Shown: positions 20,032 to 24,665 of the stretch, piece after piece
Position numbering within the stretch: position 1 is the first letter of the stretch
How the letters are laid out: every line of letters begins with the position of its first letter
Virus record (IMG/VR): IMGVR_UViG_3300017963_000724
Coordinates: 1-24,665 of that record
Origin: a virus
Direction: 5' to 3' (one strand)
Length of the DNA: 24,665 nt
Made by a program: the position numbers and the translations under genes
Notes under the pieces: model-generated
Databases searched by the model: none
What the model saw: only the letters and a program-made list of their open reading frames with translations
Told to the model about the DNA's origin: nothing

Positions 20032-20396
20032 CAATGTTTTTACTGCTTGTCAGCTGCACAGGTCTTGGATCTCATGCTGCGGCAAGCGAAGGATATGGAT
20101 ATTTTCAGTCAATGCAAGCGGCGCTTAACACACCATACTATGCGCGAGATCTTACGGATGACGAAATGGACGATGCTGATAACCGACCTGGTGGCGGATA
20201 TTCCGATGGTAAGTGGACGGGAGAGAATCCTCCTACAGAAGAAGACGAAGACGGTAACCCGATTTATACCTATGACGAGGATGATGATTGGCCTATTCAC
20301 GACTGGTATGCAGCGCAACAAGTCTTTGAAGATGAAAATGGAACCATCATAATCCTTGAAGATGATGGAGAAATAACCGAGATCGAACCTGCATAA
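20019..20396 (+). CDS. Exported acidic protein, probable lipoprotein
   Basis: A 125-residue protein with SD GGAAGG. The N-terminus MRYLTMFLLLVSCTG is a signal peptide. LVSC fits a lipobox with the cysteine at residue 13, and an alternative Ala-x-Ala-type cleavage site lies at GSHAAA. The mature part is strongly acidic, rich in Asp, Glu, Trp, Tyr and Pro (DDEMDDADNRPGGGYSDGKW, then EEDEDGNPIYTYDEDDDW), ending with EDDGEITEIEP. No domain is recognised. It overlaps both neighbours (13 bases and TAATG). Being early and exported, it could alter the host envelope, for example in superinfection exclusion. This is inference. Confidence 0.65.
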   Translation: MRYLTMFLLLVSCTGLGSHAAASEGYGYFQSMQAALNTPYYARDLTDDEMDDADNRPGGGYSDGKWTGENPPTEEDEDGNPIYTYDEDDDWPIHDWYAAQQVFEDENGTIIILEDDGEITEIEPA

Positions 20397-20746
20397 TGCA
20401 ATTTTCTGAAAGGATACGTACATACCCTAAAGAAAAGCCGGAGAGAATGCAGACGGTTTTTTGCTGCAACCACTTCTATGATCATTGGTTTTTTGCGCAC
20501 TACAATATGGGTAAGTTCCATATATTCAACAGATGCTATACACATCATGATCACATGGAGCCGTTAGACATTATCACAAAATGGATTCCGGTTTCTAGAC
20601 CTTGCTTCATGTTTGATCAAGACGAAGGATCTATCAACGACGTTCAATGTCCAAAGTGCCACAGAGAATACAAAGATTGCGAGGCATGGAAGTGTACAAA
20701 AGATATTCCACCTAAAGACCAATATTTGCAGCCGAGTTTGCTGTAA
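20396..20746 (+). CDS. Cys/His-rich protein, probable zinc binding
   Basis: A 116-residue protein coupled by TAATG. It has many His and Cys residues: FCCNHFYDHW near 22-31, CYTHHDH (47-53), and a C-terminal set CPKC (85-88) with Cys95 and Cys100, which could form a zinc ribbon. No known family is identified. It ends the plus operon and overlaps the integrase 3' end by 35 bases on the opposite strand, so the two transcripts are antisense at their ends. Confidence 0.6.
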   Translation: MQFSERIRTYPKEKPERMQTVFCCNHFYDHWFFAHYNMGKFHIFNRCYTHHDHMEPLDIITKWIPVSRPCFMFDQDEGSINDVQCPKCHREYKDCEAWKCTKDIPPKDQYLQPSLL

Positions 20747-21686
20747 ACTCACGCTTTAACCTCTCGTATTTTCTAAGTGTATTCACGTTTTTATGTCCTG
20801 TTTGGCGCATAATCCATGTTTCCGGCGTTCCATTTCCGATAGCAGATGTCACATGGCCAGATCTTAAGCTGTGTCCTGCAATTTCTGCACTAAATCCGAA
20901 TGGCTCACACCTGTTTTTTAGAATTCTTGCCACGCTATGCGGGTTTAAACCTTCCGCTTGGATGTTTCCGCTCTTATTTACACGCCGAAACACATACCCA
21001 TCAGCGCAATCGGCCATCGCAATCCATTTTCTAAGCATTCTTACCGGGCAAAACTGTTCATCTGATGCAAAAGGAATGTCCACAATACGGCCCTCCCCTT
21101 CTTGATCCGTCTTAGAAAAAGGTATGTAAATCGATAACCCGTGTACATCAAATACACAATGTTCGCGCTTGATAGCCACAAGCTCTGATCTACGAAAGGC
21201 ACCTGCAAATCCGATAAGAATTAGCGCGGTGTCACGCAAGCCGATGGGAGAATTTTGATCGATTGAAGAGATAATTTTCTTAATTACATCCGTCTTAAGC
21301 GCAATCTTTTGTGCCTGCTTTTTCCCAAGCGTTCTGCGAATTCCTGACATTGCAGCGCGAATTTTCGGATGACGCGTGTCGACCGTCATACCCTTTTCTT
21401 CGTAATGATGTTTGACGCCAGCAATATATGTTTCAATGGTCGCAACTTTCAATTTCTGCTTTTTTGCGATATCGGAAATGAACATGCCAATGATTAACTC
21501 TCGAGGAATATCCAATGAATACAAATCAAAACGAAGACCAATACACCAATCGCGATACCTTTGCCATGCACAATCATAAGCACGAAGCGTGTTTGCTGAT
21601 TTAGACTTTTTTGTAAATTCGATGAAATCTTTCAGATTTTCCTGATGAACTTCTGCAAGCTCATTTTTTGGCACTTGTATATCCAT
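20712..21686 (-). CDS. int: Tyrosine integrase
   Basis: A 324-residue tyrosine recombinase with complete active site: Arg165 in AGAFRRSEL, Lys192 in IPFSKTDQ, His272 and Arg275 in GHSLRSGH, His298 in QTGHKNVN, and nucleophile Tyr307 in LRKYERLK. Residues 15-110 are the SAM-like core-binding domain (ENLKDFIEFTKKSKSANTLR). There is no extra N-terminal arm-binding domain of lambda type, so a simple Xer-like or Cre-like core arrangement is suggested. It would integrate and excise the genome. It is transcribed separately, downstream of the tail-operon terminator. An inverted repeat lies 11 bases before its start. Confidence 0.92.
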   Translation of the reverse strand: MDIQVPKNELAEVHQENLKDFIEFTKKSKSANTLRAYDCAWQRYRDWCIGLRFDLYSLDIPRELIIGMFISDIAKKQKLKVATIETYIAGVKHHYEEKGMTVDTRHPKIRAAMSGIRRTLGKKQAQKIALKTDVIKKIISSIDQNSPIGLRDTALILIGFAGAFRRSELVAIKREHCVFDVHGLSIYIPFSKTDQEGEGRIVDIPFASDEQFCPVRMLRKWIAMADCADGYVFRRVNKSGNIQAEGLNPHSVARILKNRCEPFGFSAEIAGHSLRSGHVTSAIGNGTPETWIMRQTGHKNVNTLRKYERLKREFTANSAANIGL

Positions 21687-21697
21687 ACTGCTAATCT

Positions 21698-21717
21698 ACG
21701 TTAACTTCACTTAACGT
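21698..21717. other. Inverted repeat, candidate recombination core or int operator
   Basis: ACGTTAA (21698-21704) and TTAACGT (21711-21717) flank CTTCAC. Seven-base inverted arms with a six-base spacer just before int is the layout of a tyrosine-recombinase core site. An autoregulatory operator is equally possible. Confidence 0.45.
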
Positions 21718-21732
21718 CGACTATATCACACA

Positions 21733-21759
21733 TAAAAAAAGACGGGAAGAATATTCCCG
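21733..21759 (-). terminator. Intrinsic terminator, minus strand, ends the tail/lipoprotein operon
   Basis: CGGGAA (21743-21748) pairs with TTCCCG (21754-21759) around a five-base loop. On the minus strand the hairpin is followed by TC and seven T. It lies between the lipoprotein gene and int, so int is not normally read from the tail promoter. Confidence 0.85.
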
Positions 21760-21791
21760 CCAAAGGAAAAAATGGAATCACAATGAAAAAA

Positions 21792-21965
21792 CTAACGCTC
21801 GTCTGACTCCGGACTTAGATCCACGTTCAACCCCGTATTGTGATGAATCAAAGCTTCGACATTTTCTTCTATTATATTATCATCGTCTAAGCCTGCTTTT
21901 TGATTCAACCAGCTACAGCCGCCGATAAAAGCCAAAAGACAGAAAACTGCTATGGAGGAATTCAT
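21792..21965 (-). CDS. Small lipoprotein of the tail operon, possible outer spanin
   Basis: A 57-residue protein from the ATG at 21965 (an upstream TTG would add five residues; neither has a good SD). A hydrophobic N-terminus (IAVFCLLAFIGG) ends in lipobox IGGC, cysteine at residue 17. The mature 41 residues are acidic and end in NTGLNVDLSPESDER. It is the last gene before the terminator of the tail operon, a usual place for lysis genes, and its size suits an outer-membrane spanin subunit. No inner spanin is certain, so this remains a proposal. Confidence 0.65.
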   Translation of the reverse strand: MNSSIAVFCLLAFIGGCSWLNQKAGLDDDNIIEENVEALIHHNTGLNVDLSPESDER

Positions 21966-21987
21966 GAAAAATCTACTCAATGCTTGC

Positions 21988-22086
21988 TCAAAAAGTTGCT
22001 ATTTCCTTTTTTATTTCTATATCATAGTAGATATACGAGCAAGAAGAAAAGCAAAAGCTAAGGATAGCTATAACAAAAAATCTCAA
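21988..22086 (-). CDS. Possible second tiny lipoprotein, TTG start
   Basis: A frame from TTG at 22086, overlapping the stop of the upstream gene, encodes 32 residues beginning with a basic residue and a hydrophobic run (FFVIAILSFCF) and a lipobox-like FSSC at residues 13-16. The rest is YIYYDIEIKKEIATF. SD is weak and the start is non-ATG, so the gene is uncertain. Adjacent to a convincing lipoprotein gene, it could form a pair. Confidence 0.35.
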   Translation of the reverse strand: MRFFVIAILSFCFSSCSYIYYDIEIKKEIATF

Positions 22087-22301
22087 ATATCTAACATCTC
22101 AGTGAGAAGAAATTTTTCTTCATCATTTAAATTCAAAATGACTACAAGTTTTTCTAATATTTCTCTTTTTTTAGATAGTTTAGCGGCCAGTTTTACCCTT
22201 GCCTTTTCATCTTTTTTTTTCGCAATTTCTCTTTCTTCAAGAATTTTTTGTTCTTCTTCAGCGGAAAGTTCTACCTTCTGACCATTAACTATTTTATGCA
22301 T
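22083..22301 (-). CDS. Small coiled-coil protein after the tail fibre, probable fibre assembly or accessory
   Basis: A 72-residue charged helical protein with SD GAGG. It opens MHKIVNGQKVELSAEEEQKI, a type of start seen in phage proteins that follow tail-fibre genes. The remainder is Lys/Glu-rich coiled coil (ILEEREIAKKKDEKARVKLA) ending in a hydrophobic helix (LVVILNLNDEEKFLLTEML). A chaperone or accessory role in fibre assembly is inferred from position, eight bases after the fibre stop. Confidence 0.6.
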   Translation of the reverse strand: MHKIVNGQKVELSAEEEQKILEEREIAKKKDEKARVKLAAKLSKKREILEKLVVILNLNDEEKFLLTEMLDI

Positions 22302-22309
22302 AATACCTC

Positions 22310-23908
22310 TTATGATGCAGATAAACCGTACAATTTAAATGTGCCTGTTTCTATGTTTCCTGAGTTGTAGTAAAACTGGATTGCGTCAACATCTGCTGCG
22401 GATAGTCTGACCCCACCAAACCATTGTTGAAAAAAATCTGTACTATCATCTTGCATATTACCGAAACCGTATATCCTAGTATATTCAGTAGAGGAGGGAT
22501 TCATAATATAAATAGAAAGGCTATATTTTTCATTAGCCGCATTTCCTCCCTGATCTCTAGACAATATAATCTCATTGTCACCAGTACTTGATGTGACACC
22601 AACAGACGATGACGTAGGACTCATAATTCTATACGCATAATCAGAGGATCCAGAATCATAACTAGAACCATTATTCGTTGATGTTCTCATTCTCAATCTA
22701 GCAAAATTCGTGTCACCTTGTACATTGTCACACTGCACTAAATACATGAAATAACTAGAGGACAGGTTTGTAAAAGAAATCGTGGCACTCGTAGAAGCTG
22801 TAGCAGTAGAAATTAATTCCCAAGCTCCACCGCCTCCAGCGGCCGCCCATGAAGGAACACCAGCGGCCAAGGTCAACACATTTCCATTGGTACCCGCTGC
22901 TAATTTAGCTAAGGTATTCGAACCAGACGCATAAAGAATATCACCTGTTGAATAGGTTGTTTGCCCTGTTCCACCATACACTTCATCAAGTGCTGTGTTC
23001 AATTTCAATGTGTTAATGAAAACATCGTCGTTGCTTGTGCCAGTTGGATTAATTGCATTACTATTAACAAGCGTAATTTGCCCATATTGAAAAGTGCCTG
23101 CACCAGTAACAGCATTTGTATTTGAAGATAACATACGTACATTTGTAGCTCTCACTGTACCACTTGTTATCGTGATGTCGCTAGCTGTACCGCTTGCAAT
23201 TTCTGAATTTGCTATAGTCGAAGGTTGGCTTGAATTGTGGGTTATCGTGCTGGTGTTGATTGCAGTGTTATCAAAAAACGAACCCGTAATGTTTACTACA
23301 CCTGATCCCGAAGTTGACCAAGGAATTGCAAGTTCTGAATTTTGTATTCTGATACCACCTGCTGACGCTGTGCTTGCTACCGTCGATCCGCCTGCATTTC
23401 CCCAGTTACAATAACGAAATGATATACTTCCCGTACTAGTGTTTTGGCATACTTTAACACCTGTTGTCGCTACACCTCCAGTGCATAATCTTAAAGTAAT
23501 AGAACCAGTTCCAGAATTACTAACTGCATCATTGTCGGTAGCTTCAATGTAACATGAACGACATTGTATATTTCCTGTTCCAGTTGCTTCCAGACAATAA
23601 TCACCGTTAGTGTGCAGTGCCAAGCCGGCAAGCTTAAATCTGCCAGACGACATCGATACTTTACCAACGATCAGTGTTTTATCCGCAATTTCGGATGCTT
23701 GAAATCCAGTAATTAAAACACCATCTTTTCCTGTAATATTTTCGGTATATGTACCAGGTCTTACAAAAATGGTATCACCGTCTGAAGCATCGTCAATAGC
23801 TCCCTGTATAGTCGTATGCGTTGCACCTGTTTGCAAACCGTTGCTATCTACGATAAACTTAGCCGTTGCAAAGTTATTAGTCCCTGTTCTTCCGTATCCT
23901 AATGCCAT
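22310..23908 (-). CDS. Tail fibre/tailspike with beta-helix and C-terminal receptor-type domain
   Basis: A 532-residue protein with SD GAGGTA. Residues about 28-60 (HTTIQGAIDDASDGDTIFVR, then PGTYTENI) open a right-handed beta helix of the pectate-lyase type, followed by repetitive GTGNI/GTGSI-like turns to about residue 300. A short phage-fibre linker follows (LDEVYGGTGQTTYSTGDILY, then PSWAAAGGGGAW near 350-365). The C-terminal 170 residues (ELISTATASTSATISF to TGTFKLYGLSAS) resemble a receptor-binding jelly-roll domain. No catalytic residues for glycan cleavage could be confirmed. It binds the host surface. Confidence 0.8.
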   Translation of the reverse strand: MALGYGRTGTNNFATAKFIVDSNGLQTGATHTTIQGAIDDASDGDTIFVRPGTYTENITGKDGVLITGFQASEIADKTLIVGKVSMSSGRFKLAGLALHTNGDYCLEATGTGNIQCRSCYIEATDNDAVSNSGTGSITLRLCTGGVATTGVKVCQNTSTGSISFRYCNWGNAGGSTVASTASAGGIRIQNSELAIPWSTSGSGVVNITGSFFDNTAINTSTITHNSSQPSTIANSEIASGTASDITITSGTVRATNVRMLSSNTNAVTGAGTFQYGQITLVNSNAINPTGTSNDDVFINTLKLNTALDEVYGGTGQTTYSTGDILYASGSNTLAKLAAGTNGNVLTLAAGVPSWAAAGGGGAWELISTATASTSATISFTNLSSSYFMYLVQCDNVQGDTNFARLRMRTSTNNGSSYDSGSSDYAYRIMSPTSSSVGVTSSTGDNEIILSRDQGGNAANEKYSLSIYIMNPSSTEYTRIYGFGNMQDDSTDFFQQWFGGVRLSAADVDAIQFYYNSGNIETGTFKLYGLSAS

Positions 23909-23915
23909 ATTACCT

Positions 23916-24665
23916 CTATGCTAATACCCAAACACCAGATGGTGATCCTAAAGACCACCAATCATCTGTGGATGCTTGATAAATTAAATTTAATGAATCA
24001 CCTGTTGCACTACCTGTGGCTGTCCCCCCTGCTGAAGAAGAATCTCCTGCAATATGAATAACCTGTGTTCCTGCAGCTTGAACAGTTAGAATCCCATTTG
24101 TAGCTATTAACTCTACTCTTTCCCCATCGTTTGGGGATGCAGGAAGAGTTAAAGTTACAGAACCAGTCGCAAAACTTCCAGAATCCGAAGTAACAGAAGT
24201 TGAGACGGCTTGGTCAGTATAAACGACTGAATTAACAGTTAACGTGCTACCAGAACCTGTTACTGTAACGCCTGGTCCACCTAAAATGTTAATATTCCCT
24301 GCTGTTGGACTTAGCGCTCCCCCAGTATCTCCAGTTAATGTAAGGATGGCGACGTCAGCGGCTGCAACTGCTAAATCAATACTTCCCGCTCCGTTTGTGA
24401 TAGTAACCGAACCATCTGTTGAGGTGATGTTTGCCAATACAGGTGACAAGCCAGTTGAACCGATAATTAACTGGCCATTAGTTAGGGGACCTAGCTCGGT
24501 AGCGGTAGAACCTGCACCTGCACCAAGCAGAAAAGTGTTAGCTGTCGCCTGTACATTCAATGTAATTGTGTTTGCAACACTTCCGTCTGAGAATACCGAG
24601 GTGCCAGTCACGTCTACAACACCAGAACCATCAGGTGTTACGGGGCCTGATACATCTGTTGTAAA
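23916..24665 (-). CDS. Second tail-fibre protein, partial (N-terminus beyond right edge)
   Basis: The frame is open to the right edge: an in-frame GTG at 24611 exists but the same frame continues through TTDVSGPVTPDGSGVVDV to base 24665, so the true start is outside the window. The visible 249 residues are Gly/Ser/Thr/Val-rich fibre repeats (SVFSDGSVANTITL, LTNGQLIIGSTG, LTSTDGSVTITNG in varied form, LTGDTGGALSPTAGNINI). They end in a compact C-terminal domain (NDGERVELIATNGILTVQAA, then SLNLIYQASTDDWWSLG and GVWVLA). It is a trimeric virion fibre. The following fibre gene begins seven bases after its stop. Confidence 0.8.
   Translation of the reverse strand, partial: FTTDVSGPVTPDGSGVVDVTGTSVFSDGSVANTITLNVQATANTFLLGAGAGSTATELGPLTNGQLIIGSTGLSPVLANITSTDGSVTITNGAGSIDLAVAAADVAILTLTGDTGGALSPTAGNINILGGPGVTVTGSGSTLTVNSVVYTDQAVSTSVTSDSGSFATGSVTLTLPASPNDGERVELIATNGILTVQAAGTQVIHIAGDSSSAGGTATGSATGDSLNLIYQASTDDWWSLGSPSGVWVLA

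Overview
The window is a piece of a temperate, short-tailed (podovirus-like) phage or prophage. The evidence is a P22-type portal of 693 residues, an N4 gp56-type major capsid protein, a large terminase, a tyrosine integrase with all its catalytic residues, a lambda-O-like replication initiator, and a RecT-like annealase followed by a YqaJ-type exonuclease. Base composition is moderately AT-rich and Shine-Dalgarno (SD) sequences are strong and conventional (AGGAG/GAGG). Several tiny proteins carry bacterial lipoboxes, which favours a Gram-negative host. The host cannot be named from the sequence. Both edges cut through genes, so this is not a complete genome.

Layout. 1-9982, minus strand (read right to left): virion assembly and packaging, in the order small terminase, large terminase, portal, small proteins, scaffold, coat, a second head protein, head-tail adaptor, tail proteins. 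9984-16709, minus strand: a dense accessory and replication operon, in transcription order initiator O, XRE regulator, zinc-knuckle protein, RusA resolvase, about a dozen small mostly unknown genes, a possible SSB substitute, a P63C-domain protein and a ParB-domain protein. Most junctions are ATGA, TAATG or short overlaps. 16710-17218: a control region without a confident gene, holding a direct-repeat array and two plus-strand terminators. 17219-17443: a Cro-like repressor on the minus strand, divergent from a plus-strand promoter at 17520-17549. 17619-20746, plus strand: early recombination operon (unknown acidic protein, RecT-like, exonuclease, a 28-residue membrane peptide, coiled-coil protein, lipoprotein, Cys/His-rich protein). 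20712-21686: integrase on the minus strand, overlapping the last plus gene tail to tail, with an inverted repeat just upstream of its start. 21733-24665, minus strand: tail fibres, a small assembly-type protein and small lipoproteins, ending in a terminator at 21733-21759.

How it fits together. The Cro-like protein sits between the two divergent programmes. Replication appears to start at four 22-23 bp-spaced iterons inside the O gene, as in lambda. RecT-like annealase, exonuclease and RusA would process replication and recombination intermediates. The ParB-domain and P63C genes bridge accessory and packaging genes. Late genes are probably read from a promoter region before the portal (7858-8017) that shares an unusual element with the start of the accessory sub-operon at 14664-14709.

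The points most worth checking are the intragenic origin, the repeat array with SD-like cores before O, the shared promoter/leader element, the tandem plus-strand terminators (possible OOP-like antisense RNA), and a real 46-residue gene overlapped in another frame by a zinc-ribbon gene.
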